Below the pieces are notes generated by a model. The model made no database searches, was not told where the DNA came from, and worked only from the letters and a program-made list of their open reading frames with translations. Both the position numbers and the translations under genes were made by a program. A DNA stretch of 64,000 nt from Haemophilus parainfluenzae (GTDB lineage: Bacteria; Pseudomonadota; Gammaproteobacteria; Enterobacterales; Pasteurellaceae): NCBI RefSeq assembly GCF_003252755.1, contig NZ_QEPT01000007.1, positions 1-64,000 of the forward strand. Direction: 5' to 3'. Below, one piece after another: positions 12,261-20,678 of the stretch (position 1 is its first letter; each line of letters opens with the position of its first letter).

Positions 12261-12349
12261 AAACAGATACCATTAAACGGAAAATGCCTATCTGTTTTTT
12301 GTGCTGTTTTTGATAGCACAAAATGGCTGATGGTAAACCACCAGCCATT
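12261..12349 (-). promoter_or_regulatory. rplL-rpoB intercistronic structured region (attenuator-like)
   Basis: Three stems lie in the 297-base gap between rplL and rpoB. On the mRNA the first is formed by AATGGCTG/CAGCCATT (12322-12329 with 12342-12349, with an inner TGGT/ACCA). The second is TTTGTGCT/AGCACAAA (12298-12305 with 12315-12322). The third is AAACAGATA/TATCTGTTT (12261-12269 with 12289-12297). In E. coli this gap contains a partial terminator and an RNase III site that set the ratio of ribosomal protein to polymerase. The same role is inferred from position and structure. Confidence 0.6.
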
Positions 12350-12383
12350 AAGCCTGAGAAACAGGACATAAGTGAATCAAAAA

Positions 12384-12755
12384 TTATTTGATTTCTACTT
12401 TTGCACCAGCTTCTTCTAATTCTTTCTTAAGTGCTTCAGCTTCTTCTTTAGAAACGCCTTCTTTTAAGTTAGCTGGAGCAGATTCAACTAAGTCTTTAGC
12501 TTCTTTTAAGCCTAAACCAGTTGCACCACGTACTGCTTTGATAACTGCTACTTTGTTAGCACCAGCTTCAGCAAGAACTACGTCGAATTCAGTTTTTTCT
12601 TCAGCCGCTGCTGCTGCACCGCCAGCTGCTGGAGCTGCTGCTACTGCTGCTGCAGAAACGCCGAATTTTTCTTCCATCGCTGCGATTAATTCAACGATTT
12701 CAGTTACAGATTTAGAAGCGATCGCTTCAATGATTTGTTCGTTAGTTAATGACAT
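12384..12755 (-). CDS. rplL: 50S ribosomal protein L7/L12
   Basis: Acidic stalk protein that recruits translation GTPases. The start at [14 protein letters not shown] fits the family (an upstream in-frame start at 12764 adds three residues and is unlikely). N-terminal dimerisation domain, Ala/Gly-rich hinge at about residues 35-52, then the C-terminal globular domain with [20 protein letters not shown]. 123 residues. Follows rplJ by 54 bases in the same operon. Confidence 0.97.
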   Translation of the reverse strand: MSLTNEQIIEAIASKSVTEIVELIAAMEEKFGVSAAAVAAAPAAGGAAAAAEEKTEFDVVLAEAGANKVAVIKAVRGATGLGLKEAKDLVESAPANLKEGVSKEEAEALKKELEEAGAKVEIK

Positions 12756-12809
12756 AACAATCAATTCCTAAAATTAATAAAGTTAAATGAAGTAAGAAAC
12801 GCTTAATGA

Positions 12810-13301
12810 TTAAGCTGCTTCTTGTAATTTGTCGCGTAATGCCGCAAAAGTGCGAACAAGTTTGCCTGCCGCAGCTTCTTTCATTGTGCCCATTAAACGT
12901 GCAATTGCTTCTTCGTAAGTTGGTAATGTTGCTAAGAATTCAACATCTTGGATCTTACCTTCAAAGGCTGCACCTTTAATTTCAAACTTATCGTTGGCTT
13001 TAGCAAAATCTTTGAACAAACGTGCTGCTGCACCTGGGTGTTCATTAGAGAATGCGATAAGTGTTGGACCTACAAACGTATCTTGTAAGCATTCGAAATC
13101 AGTGCCTTCAACCGCACGACGTAATAAAGTATTACGAACAACGCGCATTGTTACACCAGCTTCACGAGCTGCTTTACGTAATTCAGTCATTTTATCAACA
13201 GTTACACCACGAGAGTCCGCGATTACTGCTGAAAGTGCACCTTTGGCTGCTTCATTTACTTCGGCAACAATTGCTTGTTTGTCTTGAAGATTTAATGCCA
13301 T
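12810..13301 (-). CDS. rplJ: 50S ribosomal protein L10
   Basis: Base of the ribosomal stalk; binds 23S rRNA and carries L7/L12 dimers on its C-terminal helix. The family start [32 protein letters not shown] is given by position (residues 1-32), and [16 protein letters not shown] lies near residue 52. 163 residues, normal. It is the first gene of the operon and is expected to repress its own translation through the leader upstream. rplK and rplA, its usual upstream neighbours, are not next to it here; ridA is. Confidence 0.96.
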   Translation of the reverse strand: MALNLQDKQAIVAEVNEAAKGALSAVIADSRGVTVDKMTELRKAAREAGVTMRVVRNTLLRRAVEGTDFECLQDTFVGPTLIAFSNEHPGAAARLFKDFAKANDKFEIKGAAFEGKIQDVEFLATLPTYEEAIARLMGTMKEAAAGKLVRTFAALRDKLQEAA

Positions 13302-13535
13302 TGGCTTTTAGCTCCTGAATACACTCCGATTTCTCGGAATTAATTTACCTCATCGAAAGAGTTATCTTTCAGACTAGGACGACTTCGGTGCCCAGAAGCA
13401 AGAAATATTCTTATTCTGTTCACCATCTACGTAGGATTATTAAGACGATTATTGCTAACCATTCCCTACGGTCTTGGACGGGGCCTGAATAGGTCAAGCA
13501 CCAACCAGAAATTTTACGCTAAACGTAATTTAGGA
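13302..13535 (-). ncRNA. L10 (rplJ) autoregulatory mRNA leader
   Basis: A 230-base untranslated leader between the promoter at 13542-13570 and rplJ. It has the length and position of the Rfam-type ribosomal protein L10 leader, in which the L10-L12 complex binds a kink-turn and represses translation. Short complementary blocks are visible (for example CTCCGATTTCTCGG, 13324-13337), but I have not derived the full fold. Assignment rests mainly on family knowledge and length. Confidence 0.6.
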
Positions 13536-13541
13536 GCGAGA

Positions 13542-13570
13542 TTATAGTGATTAATCTCGCTCTTGTAAAG
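13542..13570 (-). promoter_or_regulatory. rplJL-rpoBC promoter
   Basis: On the minus strand, -35 TTTACA (13570-13565), 17-bp spacer, -10 TATAAT (13547-13542). Five of six and six of six consensus matches with ideal spacing. An 11-bp inverted repeat, GAGCGAGATTA (13536-13546) with TAATCTCGCTC (13553-13563), covers the -10 and spacer. The transcript would start about 13535 and run through the L10 leader. Confidence 0.8.
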
Positions 13571-13613
13571 TCTATTGTAGAAAAAATCTGCAGATTTTAA
13601 CCGCACTTTCCTA

Positions 13614-14003
13614 TTATTTTCTTACCGCAATCGCTTCGATTTCTAAGCCAACATCTTTTGGCAAGCGAGCAACTTCTACGCAAGAACGAGCAGGGAAATT
13701 AGGGTGATGATTTTCTTTAAAGAATTTCTCATACTCTGCATTTACTGCTGCAAAATCATTAAGATCTTTCACAAACACAGTAGTTTTCACAATATCACCC
13801 ACTTTCAAACCAGCCTGTTCAATAATGGCTTTCACGTTTTCTAACGATTGACGCGCCTGAGCGACAATATCTTTTGGCACTTCACCCGTTGCTGGATTAA
13901 CTGGTATTTGACCAGATGTCAAAACTAAATTACCAAGATCTACAGCTTGAACATAAGGACCAATTGCTGCTGGGGCTTTTTCTGTATGAATGATTTTAGT
14001 CAT
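13614..14003 (-). CDS. ridA: RidA family reactive intermediate/imine deaminase
   Basis: Small trimeric enzyme (YjgF/YER057c/UK114 family) that hydrolyses reactive enamine/imine intermediates such as 2-aminoacrylate released by PLP enzymes, protecting the cell from damage. The substrate-binding Arg is in PARSCVEVARLPKD (about residues 103-116), and the EIEAIAV end is typical. 129 residues. TAAAGGAG lies seven bases before the ATG. It lies upstream of the rplJ promoter on the same strand, with a palindrome AAAATCTGCAGATTTT at 13584-13599 just past its stop. Confidence 0.95.
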   Translation of the reverse strand: MTKIIHTEKAPAAIGPYVQAVDLGNLVLTSGQIPVNPATGEVPKDIVAQARQSLENVKAIIEQAGLKVGDIVKTTVFVKDLNDFAAVNAEYEKFFKENHHPNFPARSCVEVARLPKDVGLEIEAIAVRK

Positions 14004-14083
14004 GATATTCTCCTTTAATATTGACGTATAAATACGCTTGCTATCCTAACATATAAGTGACTTTATCGCTTATACGAGTATTC

Positions 14084-14830
14084 TTAATCAATCTCTTTTA
14101 ATACATCATCAGACAATTCTTTCTGTGAGCTTTCTTTTACTTTGCCATCATTTACTTTAAATTCTAAATTCTGATAATAAGCTTCGCGGAAAGTAACATA
14201 AGGATCTTGTGCTTGATTGAGCAATTCTGTTTGGTCCAATGTCTTCGAGCGTTTATCTACGGCTTGCACACCATATTTCACTAGTGACCACGGACCGCCT
14301 ACCCAATTCCAGAAAGGATAGGTATAAGCCGCATCGACTACTGCACCGGTTAATTGACGAGGTGTTGTTGCATTATAAATTGGCAATACAATATAAGTGC
14401 CTGCATCTACACCATAGGTGCCCAACGTTTCACCAAAGCTACGTTGATCATAAACCTGCAAGTCTTTGCTTGCACTGGCAAAGTCAAATAATCCACCGAT
14501 ACCAAAGGTGGAGTTAATCCAGAAACGGTTGAAGTGAACAAAGGCTTTTTTCGGTTCACCTTCTAATAAACGGTTCACAAAGCTCACTGGCTCATCTAAG
14601 TTATTTGCCACATTAGCTAAACCTTTTGTGACCGGTGTCGGCACGTAATCACGCCAGCCTTTCGCTGCAGGTTCTAACACATAACGGTCCATGACTTTAT
14701 AGTTAAAATCAAACATCGTGCGGTTAAAACTTTCTAATTTATCATTGCGTTCACCATCTGCTTTGGTTGCACAACCCGTTAATAAAACTGTTGTCATTAA
14801 GCCGACCGCAAGTAAAGGTGTTTTTTTCAT
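14084..14830 (-). CDS. mlaA: phospholipid-binding lipoprotein MlaA (VacJ)
   Basis: Outer-membrane lipoprotein of the Mla system, which removes phospholipids from the outer leaflet and passes them to periplasmic MlaC, keeping the outer membrane asymmetric. The lipoprotein signal peptide ends in the lipobox LLTGC (Cys20). The MlaA domain follows, with ESFNRTMFDFNYKVMDRY and NRFWINSTFGIGGLFDFAS. 248 residues, normal. In Haemophilus this gene influences serum survival and vesicle release. The mlaFEDCB transport genes are not in the window. Single gene transcription unit by appearance. Confidence 0.95.
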   Translation of the reverse strand: MKKTPLLAVGLMTTVLLTGCATKADGERNDKLESFNRTMFDFNYKVMDRYVLEPAAKGWRDYVPTPVTKGLANVANNLDEPVSFVNRLLEGEPKKAFVHFNRFWINSTFGIGGLFDFASASKDLQVYDQRSFGETLGTYGVDAGTYIVLPIYNATTPRQLTGAVVDAAYTYPFWNWVGGPWSLVKYGVQAVDKRSKTLDQTELLNQAQDPYVTFREAYYQNLEFKVNDGKVKESSQKELSDDVLKEID

Positions 14831-14989
14831 TCCACTCTCCTATCACAAAAAATTGTCTTTATTTTAACCAACTTGAAAGATAACTACAAAAAATTTATTA
14901 AAACCTAGAGATAACTTTTCTGTTCGCTATGTTTAATCATAATGCTTTTTAGTTTTCCAAAAATGACTTTTGTTCCCGATATAAACAAA

Positions 14990-15011
14990 AATGCCACCTT
15001 TCGGTGACATT
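14990..15011 (-). terminator. terminator after the YagU-like gene
   Basis: On the minus strand a 9-bp stem, AATGTCACC with GGTGGCATT (one G-U pair), closes a GAAA tetraloop and is followed by TTTGTTT. It begins 19 bases after the stop at 15030. Confidence 0.82.
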
Positions 15012-15029
15012 CTTTGCAATATAGATTAA

Positions 15030-15653
15030 TTATTCAGTTGCATTTTTTAATGGAATTTCTGCATCTGGCTCGTGAGTAATACGGTTACGTAAATCACGAC
15101 GAATAATCTCAATTGTCCAGAACCAGAAAATATGTCCCACTAATTCAGAAATATGTTCATATAATGGCCATTCTGCAACAGGTGGTGTTAAACCCAATGC
15201 AGGGAAAGTGATGTAGTGCACACAAATATCTGCGATTAAACCAGCACCAATACCTTGCCAGAATTTGATTTTAGGGAAACGTTCTGCCACTAAACAGTAA
15301 GCAATAGCAAATACTAATGAGAAAGTAATGTGAGTCACACCAATCCAGTCAAAACCATGATCTGCAAAAGTGAATGCTGCTTGAGTTGGATCAATACCTA
15401 AATAATCACGTAAGAATACGTGTGGTGGGTTTAAAAACGCACGTGAACAGACTTGAAGAATTTGATCTTGGCTTAAACCTGTGATGTCTACTTTACATGC
15501 TGCTGCGAAGAAATCGATTGGGCTACGCGGTGGGAATGGATGCTCAGCACCCCATTTTACGAATGCAGAAATTAAACCCGCAATAATACCAACAAAAATC
15601 GCTACGCCATAACGACGACGATTAGCAGGAGTTTGTTCAAAAATACCTGACAT
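15030..15653 (-). CDS. YagU family (DUF1440) inner membrane protein
   Basis: Inner-membrane protein closely resembling E. coli YagU, linked there to acid resistance; biochemical role unknown. About four to five hydrophobic segments are visible, starting with [20 protein letters not shown] (residues 15-34), and the conserved ending [19 protein letters not shown]. The start at [14 protein letters not shown] matches YagU and has CGGAG upstream. The open frame extends 60 bases further through an uptake signal and that part is unlikely to be coding. 207 residues. Monocistronic, with its own terminator. Confidence 0.88.
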   Translation of the reverse strand: MSGIFEQTPANRRRYGVAIFVGIIAGLISAFVKWGAEHPFPPRSPIDFFAAACKVDITGLSQDQILQVCSRAFLNPPHVFLRDYLGIDPTQAAFTFADHGFDWIGVTHITFSLVFAIAYCLVAERFPKIKFWQGIGAGLIADICVHYITFPALGLTPPVAEWPLYEHISELVGHIFWFWTIEIIRRDLRNRITHEPDAEIPLKNATE

Positions 15654-15810
15654 ATATTTGCTCCGAAAAAAGAAAAAATGACCGCACTTTGTATCAAAAG
15701 TCGCGGTTCCCATTTTGCTTTAGCAAAACTTGTCTTTGATTCTCAATGACTTTGACTTGTTAGTCAAGAACTAATTATTAAGAGTTAGAACATTTTATGA
15801 TAAGAATAAA

Positions 15811-15838
15811 AAAATGCGGTTATTTCTAACCGCACTTT
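15811..15838 (-). terminator. tal terminator built from an uptake signal
   Basis: On the minus strand AAAGTGCGGTTA (15838-15827), loop GAAA, TAACCGCATTTT (15822-15811), then more T. One arm is a full uptake signal and the other has one G-to-A change that still pairs as G-U in the RNA. It lies 14 bases after the tal stop. Confidence 0.82.
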
Positions 15839-15851
15839 CATGTTCTTAAAA

Positions 15852-16805
15852 TTAAAGTTTTGCTGAAAGCATTGCTTCTAATTTCTCTTGGTCAACTGCA
15901 AATTTGCGAATTCCCTCTGCTAATTTCTCAACAGCCATCGCATCGCTGTTATGTTGCCAGTAGAATTCTGCTTCTGTTAATGGTTGAGGTTTCGCTTTTA
16001 CTTCACCTTTGTAGTCTAGTTTACGTACAAGTGCGGTTGAATTTTCCTGTAATTCTTTAAGTAAAGCGGGTGCGATAGTTAAACGGTCACAACCTGCTAA
16101 TTCAATAATTTCACCTACATTACGGAAACTTGCACCCATTACCACGGTTTTATAACCGTATTCTTTGTAGTAGTTATAAATTTTGGTTACAGAAATGACA
16201 CCTGGGTCTTCTGCTGGAGCATATTCTTTTTTATCAGTATTTGCTTTGTACCAGTCTAAGATACGACCGACGAATGGCGAAATTAAGTAAACCCCTGCTT
16301 CAGCACACGCACGTGCTTGGGCTTCAGAGAATAATAAAGTTAAGTTACAGTTAATGCCTTCTTTTTCAAGAATCTCTGCTGCACGAATACCTTGCCATGT
16401 TGACGCAATTTTGATCAAGATACGATCATTTGAAATACCTGCCGCATTATAAAGTGCGATAAGTTTACGTGCTTTTTCAACGGTTGCTTGGGTATCGTAA
16501 GAAAGACGCGCATCCACTTCCGTTGAAATACGTCCTGGGACAATTTTTAAAATTTCTAAACCGATGTTTACCGCTAATTTATCTTCTGCATCAATTAATT
16601 GTTGCGCTTTATCTGCACTTTGTGCTTTGGCGTAAGTAATCGCTTCATCAATTAATGGTGCATATTGTGGTAATGCTGAAGCACTTAAAATTAAAGATGG
16701 GTTTGTTGTTGCATCTTGTGGTTGGTATTTTTTAATTGCATCAATATCACCCGTATCAGCCACGACGACGGTCATACTACGAAGTGAATCTAACTGAGTT
16801 GTCAT
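15852..16805 (-). CDS. tal: transaldolase
   Basis: Transfers a dihydroxyacetone unit from sedoheptulose 7-phosphate to glyceraldehyde 3-phosphate in the non-oxidative pentose phosphate pathway; cytoplasmic TalB type. The Schiff-base lysine is Lys132 in RILIKIAST, and the substrate region TTNPSLIL (residues 33-40) and [10 protein letters not shown] (176-185) are intact. Phe178, the position that separates transaldolase from fructose-6-phosphate aldolase activity in engineered TalB, is the normal Phe. 317 residues. An uptake signal lies inside the gene (16029-16037). Divergent from oppA across 292 bases. Confidence 0.96.
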   Translation of the reverse strand: MTTQLDSLRSMTVVVADTGDIDAIKKYQPQDATTNPSLILSASALPQYAPLIDEAITYAKAQSADKAQQLIDAEDKLAVNIGLEILKIVPGRISTEVDARLSYDTQATVEKARKLIALYNAAGISNDRILIKIASTWQGIRAAEILEKEGINCNLTLLFSEAQARACAEAGVYLISPFVGRILDWYKANTDKKEYAPAEDPGVISVTKIYNYYKEYGYKTVVMGASFRNVGEIIELAGCDRLTIAPALLKELQENSTALVRKLDYKGEVKAKPQPLTEAEFYWQHNSDAMAVEKLAEGIRKFAVDQEKLEAMLSAKL

Positions 16806-17097
16806 TATATTCTCCTTGAATGGATTTGTTTGAATTCAACTGCCTTACGATAGCATAATTAGCTTTAAAAGGGTAATTCGTCCATGAAAATATTTACGAT
16901 AGGGAAAACCAATACATTCTAGATTTACCCCCTCATACCATCACTTTTAACAATTTTTTCGTAATTTATTAGATACAAATCACAAAACGTTATTTTTCTT
17001 TAAATAATCACCTTACAAATCTTTACAAAAATGAAATTTTGAGCTAATAAGAGAAGGACTCTTTATAAAAATATCGCCTAATGACAAGGAGGCTCAA

Positions 17098-18723
17098 ATG
17101 CAACACAAACTACTTTTCTCTGCCATTGCGCTTGCTCTTTCCTATTCTGCTCAAGCAGTTATAGTGCCTGAAGGAACGCAATTAGATGAAAAACAACATA
17201 TCGTGATCAATAACGGGGCTGAACCACAAAGTTTTGACCCACAAAAAACTGAAGGTGTACCTGAATCTAGCGTTGCTTATCAATTACTTGAAGGCCTCGT
17301 CACCTCAGACTCTGAAGGTAAACTTCAACCGGGTGTAGCTGAAAGCTGGGAAAACACACCAGACTTTAAAACTTGGACATTCCATTTACGTAAAGATGCA
17401 AAATGGTCAAATGGTGATCCCGTTACCGCGCACGATTTCGTGTTTGCTTGGCGTCGTTTAGTGGATCCTGCAACTGCAGCGCCTTATGCAAGTTACTTAA
17501 GTTATTTACAAGTAGAAAATGCACAAGACATCATTGACGGTAAGAAAAAACCGGCTGAATTAGGTGTTGAAGCAAAAGATGATTACACCTTTGTGGTTCA
17601 TGCAACCAATCCAGTGCCTTATGCAGTCAGTTTAACGACTCACCAATCCTTATTGCCATTACCACAAAAAGTGGTCGAAAAATTGGGTGATGCATGGGTG
17701 AAAAAAGAAAACTACGTGGGTAATGGTGCCTATAAACTGGCTAACCACATTATTAATGAAAAAATCGAATTTGAACGTAACCCACTCTATTGGAACGATA
17801 AAGAGACTGTCATTAACAGTGCAACATTCCTTGCGATTGAAAACCCAAGTACTGATGTAGCGCGTTATCGAGCAGGTGATTTAGATATGACGAACTACGC
17901 CCTACCACCAGAACAATTTGCGAAATTACAAAAAGAATTGCCTGGTGAAGTATTCACGACACGTACGCTTGCGACCTATTCTTACGAGTTAAACAATAAG
18001 AAAGCGCCTTTTGATAACGTGAATGTTCGTAAAGCCTTGAACTTATCCCTTGACCGTAATGTGATTACCGATAAAGTTTTAGGCCAAGGTCAAACACCAA
18101 CCTATGTGTTTACGCCGACTTACATCGAAGAAGGCCAGCTCATTCAACAACCTGCTTATTCAAAAGAACCGATGGCACAACGTAATGAAGAAGCCATTAA
18201 ACTCTTAGAAGAAGCTGGCTACAGCAAAGCAAATCCGTTGAAATTCAGCATTCTTTACAACACCAATGAAAACCACAAAAAAGTGGCCATTGCTGCGGCA
18301 TCTATGTGGAAAGCAAACACCAAAGGTTTAATTGATGTGAAATTAGAAAACCAAGAGTGGAAAACTTACATTGATAGCCGTCGTGCAGGCCGTTACGATG
18401 CAGCACGTGCAGGCTGGAATGCGGATTACAACCAAGCCACAACATTCGGCAACTATTTCTTATCTAATTCGAGTAACAATACCGCAAAATATGCGAACCC
18501 TGAATATGATAAAGCCATTGCTGAATCTTATGTCGCAACGGATGCGGAAGGTCGTGCAAAAGCCTACGCAAAAGCCGAAGAAATTCTTGCAAAAGATTTC
18601 GGTATCGTGCCAATTTTTAACTATGTGAATCCACGCTTAGTGAAACCTTACGTAAAAGGCTATTCTGGCAAAGATCCACAAGATCACATTTACTTACGCA
18701 ACCTTTATATTATTAAACATTAA
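17098..18723 (+). CDS. oppA: oligopeptide ABC importer, periplasmic binding protein
   Basis: Periplasmic peptide-binding protein of the Opp system (SBP family 5). Signal peptide of about 20 residues ends AQA. The family core begins HIVINNGAEPQSFDPQKTEG, with AWRRLVDPATAAPYASYL following near residue 115. 541 residues, normal. Start ATG has AAGGAGG seven bases upstream, an unusually perfect ribosome binding site fitting high expression. In enteric bacteria oppA is repressed by GcvB sRNA at this type of site; no such test is possible here. An inverted uptake-signal pair separates it from oppB, probably keeping oppA more abundant than the membrane subunits. Confidence 0.96.
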   Translation: MQHKLLFSAIALALSYSAQAVIVPEGTQLDEKQHIVINNGAEPQSFDPQKTEGVPESSVAYQLLEGLVTSDSEGKLQPGVAESWENTPDFKTWTFHLRKDAKWSNGDPVTAHDFVFAWRRLVDPATAAPYASYLSYLQVENAQDIIDGKKKPAELGVEAKDDYTFVVHATNPVPYAVSLTTHQSLLPLPQKVVEKLGDAWVKKENYVGNGAYKLANHIINEKIEFERNPLYWNDKETVINSATFLAIENPSTDVARYRAGDLDMTNYALPPEQFAKLQKELPGEVFTTRTLATYSYELNNKKAPFDNVNVRKALNLSLDRNVITDKVLGQGQTPTYVFTPTYIEEGQLIQQPAYSKEPMAQRNEEAIKLLEEAGYSKANPLKFSILYNTNENHKKVAIAAASMWKANTKGLIDVKLENQEWKTYIDSRRAGRYDAARAGWNADYNQATTFGNYFLSNSSNNTAKYANPEYDKAIAESYVATDAEGRAKAYAKAEEILAKDFGIVPIFNYVNPRLVKPYVKGYSGKDPQDHIYLRNLYIIKH

Positions 18724-18739
18724 TTCGTTGCTCGTATTT

Positions 18740-18778
18740 AAGTGCGGTTAAAAATTATCGTGTTTTTTGACCGCACTT
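18740..18778. repeat. inverted uptake-signal pair between oppA and oppB
   Basis: AAGTGCGGT (18740-18748) and ACCGCACTT (18770-18778), followed by TTTT on the plus strand. This can form a stem with a loop of about 20 bases and could act as a partial terminator or RNA stabiliser between oppA and oppBCDF. Confidence 0.85.
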
Positions 18779-18803
18779 TTCGCTCATTTTGGTTGGAGTT
18801 ATT

Positions 18804-19724
18804 ATGCTCAAATTTATTTTTAAACGGCTGTTGGAAGCCTTACCAACGCTGTTTATTTTGATTACTTTTTCCTTCTTTCTGATGCGTCTCGCCCCTGGTA
18901 GCCCGTTCACCTCAGAACGTGCTTATCCACCAGAAGTCATGGCAAATATCGAAGCGAAGTATCATTTAAATGAACCTTTACATAAACAATACTTTCTTTA
19001 TTTGGAAAATCTTTCCAAAGGCGATTTTGGTCCCTCTTTTAAATATAAAGATCAATCGGTCAATGATTTAATCGCATCAGCCTTCCCAGTTTCCTTAAAA
19101 TTAGGGATGGTCGCTTTCGCCTTTGCAGTGGTATTAGGTGTCACAGCGGGTACGCTTGCCGCACTCAATCAAAATAGCCGTTGGGATTATATTTTGATGA
19201 GTTTCTCAATGCTTGGCGTCATTATGCCAAGCTTCGTCTTCGCACCAGTCTTAGTGCTGATTTTCGCCATTTATTTGGGTTGGTTACCTGCTGGCGGTTG
19301 GAATGGCGGTTCAGCGATGTACATTATTTTACCTGTAGCCTCTTTAACTATTGCTTATGTTGCAGGGATTGCGCGTATCATGCGTGGCTCCATGATTGAA
19401 GTACTGCATTCTAACTTTATTCGTACCGCTAAAGCGAAAGGACTTTCAACCTCAAGAATCATTTTAAAACATGCTTTGCGTCCAGCACTTTTACCTGTGA
19501 TTACCTATTTAGGACCTGCTTTTGTGGGGATTATTACCGGCTCAATGGTGATCGAAAGCGTATTTGGCCTACCTGGTATGGGCTTATTATTTGTAAACGG
19601 TGCATTAAACCGCGATTATTCTTTAGTTTTAAGCCTCACCATTTTAGTGGGTACATTAACCATTTTATTTAATGCAATTGTGGATATTTTATACGCCATC
19701 ATCGATCCAAAAATTCGTTATTAA
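18804..19724 (+). CDS. oppB: oligopeptide ABC importer, permease OppB
   Basis: Inner-membrane permease of the Opp importer. Start set at MLKFIFKRLLEALPTLF, which matches the E. coli protein, with GGAG eight bases upstream (an open frame of five more codons is discarded). Six hydrophobic segments are expected, and the EAA loop HSNFIRTAKAKGLSTSRIIL lies near residues 200-220. 306 residues. oppC follows after 9 bases. Confidence 0.96.
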   Translation: MLKFIFKRLLEALPTLFILITFSFFLMRLAPGSPFTSERAYPPEVMANIEAKYHLNEPLHKQYFLYLENLSKGDFGPSFKYKDQSVNDLIASAFPVSLKLGMVAFAFAVVLGVTAGTLAALNQNSRWDYILMSFSMLGVIMPSFVFAPVLVLIFAIYLGWLPAGGWNGGSAMYIILPVASLTIAYVAGIARIMRGSMIEVLHSNFIRTAKAKGLSTSRIILKHALRPALLPVITYLGPAFVGIITGSMVIESVFGLPGMGLLFVNGALNRDYSLVLSLTILVGTLTILFNAIVDILYAIIDPKIRY

Positions 19725-19733
19725 GGATAAATT

Positions 19734-20669
19734 ATGACAGATTATCGTACTCAGCCGATTAATCAGAAAAATGCGGATTTTGTGGAACAAGTAGCTGACC
19801 GTATTGAAGAAATGCAACTGGAAGGCCGCAGCCTATGGCAAGATGCGAAACGCCGTTTTTTCCGCAATAAAGCGGCCGTTGCCAGTCTGATTATTTTGGC
19901 GTTTATTATTGTTTTTATTACCGTAGCACCTTGGTTCTTCCCCTTTACCTATGAAGATACCGATTGGAATATGATGAGCTCCCTACCAACAATGGAAGGC
20001 TATCACTTCTTTGGTACCGATGCTTCAGGTCGAGACTTATTGGTACGTACCGCTATCGGTGGACGTATTTCCTTATTGGTCGGTATTGCTGGTGCTTTCA
20101 TTTCCGTAACTATCGGCACAATTTATGGGGCGATTTCCGGTTATGTAGGCGGTAAAACAGATATGTTAATGATGCGCTTTTTAGAGATTCTCAGCTCATT
20201 TCCATTTATGTTTTTCGTGATTTTGTTGGTGACTCTTTTTGGCCAAAACATTTTCTTAATTTTTATCGCAATCGGGGCCATTGCTTGGCTTGGTCTCGCA
20301 CGTATCGTACGCGGACAAACGCTCAGCCTAAAAAATAAAGAATTCGTCGAAGCCGCCATCGTTTGTGGCGTGCCTCGTCGCCAAATCATTTTTAAGCACA
20401 TCATTCCAAATGTATTGGGCTTAGTGGCAGTTTACGCCTCGCTTGAAGTACCGGGACTCATTCTATTTGAATCATTCTTAAGTTTCTTAGGCTTAGGAAC
20501 TCAGGAGCCAATGAGTAGTTGGGGTGCACTCTTAAGTGATGGTGCTGCGCAAATGGAGGTGTCGCTTTGGTTATTAATTTTCCCGGCATTTTTCCTTTGT
20601 CTTACACTGTTTTGTTTTAACTTTATCGGTGACGGGTTGCGTGACGCACTTGATCCGAAAGATAGATAG
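19734..20669 (+). CDS. oppC: oligopeptide ABC importer, permease OppC
   Basis: Second inner-membrane permease subunit. The OppC N-terminal segment lies before the first membrane helix (AAVASLIILAFIIVFITVAP, residues 45-64). The EAA loop EFVEAAIVCGVPRRQIIFKH is near residues 203-222, and it ends NFIGDGLRDALDPKDR as in other OppC. 311 residues. Nine bases separate it from oppB and nine from oppD. Confidence 0.96.
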   Translation: MTDYRTQPINQKNADFVEQVADRIEEMQLEGRSLWQDAKRRFFRNKAAVASLIILAFIIVFITVAPWFFPFTYEDTDWNMMSSLPTMEGYHFFGTDASGRDLLVRTAIGGRISLLVGIAGAFISVTIGTIYGAISGYVGGKTDMLMMRFLEILSSFPFMFFVILLVTLFGQNIFLIFIAIGAIAWLGLARIVRGQTLSLKNKEFVEAAIVCGVPRRQIIFKHIIPNVLGLVAVYASLEVPGLILFESFLSFLGLGTQEPMSSWGALLSDGAAQMEVSLWLLIFPAFFLCLTLFCFNFIGDGLRDALDPKDR

Positions 20670-20678
20670 GAGCGAATT

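Noticed and set aside
16320-16345. Glu at position 161 of transaldolase where I recall Phe in E. coli TalB
   Set aside because: The Schiff-base Lys132 and the activity-determining Phe178 are normal; the difference is outside the known catalytic set and may be common in Pasteurellaceae.
16968-16983. Half CRP site (TCACA) upstream of oppA
   Set aside because: The other half (TAGAT) does not match TGTGA or TGCGA.
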